NCBI GenBank assembly: GCA_009908735.1
Contig: JAAAOR010000137.1
Location: forward strand, 1 to 5,213
DNA length: 5,213 nucleotides
Source of the DNA: Spirochaetota bacterium
Lineage (GTDB): Bacteria > Spirochaetota > Spirochaetia > DSM-27196 > PWMO01
Direction of reading: 5' to 3'
Position 1 is the stretch's first letter. Each line of letters begins with the position of its first letter. The notes under the pieces are model-generated. The model worked only from the letters and a program-made list of their open reading frames with translations, was not told the origin of the DNA and ran no database searches. Below, in pieces: positions 5,196 through 5,213 of this stretch. The position numbers and the translations under genes are program-made.

Positions 5196-5213
5196 GCTGA
5201 AAGACGTAACCTG

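Noticed and set aside
1..5213. CRISPR array, tRNA, rRNA, transposase or insertion-sequence ends
   Set aside because: No regularly spaced repeats, cloverleaf, rRNA-like stretch, transposase motif or terminal repeats were seen on either strand.

Overview
The window looks like a piece of bacterial chromosome. It is GC-rich in the genes, and AT-rich in the one divergent intergenic region. Coding density is high, with Shine-Dalgarno sequences before nearly every start. The lineage cannot be fixed. The first gene carries a signal peptide ending in ALA, followed by a Ser/Gly/Glu/Gln-rich linker without a lipobox cysteine. I associate that style with substrate-binding proteins of free-living Spirochaetota, so a moderately GC-rich, possibly salt-adapted spirochaete is a guess and not a result.

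Layout. (1) On the minus strand from 697 to the left edge lies a choline-binding protein of an ABC importer (ChoX type), cut off by the window edge. (2) Positions 698-956 form a divergent control region with a good sigma70-type promoter for the rightward genes and several short repeats that could be operators. (3) Rightward from 957 come a classical short-chain dehydrogenase and a betaine-aldehyde dehydrogenase of the GbsA/BetB type. The stop codon of the first lies inside the Shine-Dalgarno of the second. (4) A 168-base gap follows, holding a 7-6-7 inverted repeat, a GC-rich hairpin and a doubtful 44-codon ORF. (5) Next comes a same-strand run: an FtnA-type ferritin, a 180-residue protein of unknown family with a four-cysteine zinc-ribbon-like motif, and a CPBP-family membrane protein whose Glu-Glu motif is replaced by Gln-Gln. 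The last two overlap by 4 bases (GTGA).

How they may work together. The left half reads as choline uptake plus oxidation to glycine betaine, an osmoprotectant route. ChoX captures choline and the aldehyde dehydrogenase makes betaine. The alcohol-oxidising step, usually done by BetA (GMC flavoprotein) or GbsB (iron alcohol dehydrogenase), has no such gene here, but an SDR is encoded in that position. Whether the SDR does this step is the main open question. The right half is iron storage plus two poorly understood proteins. It may be a separate operon, or it may be read through from the betaine genes, since no convincing terminator separates them.
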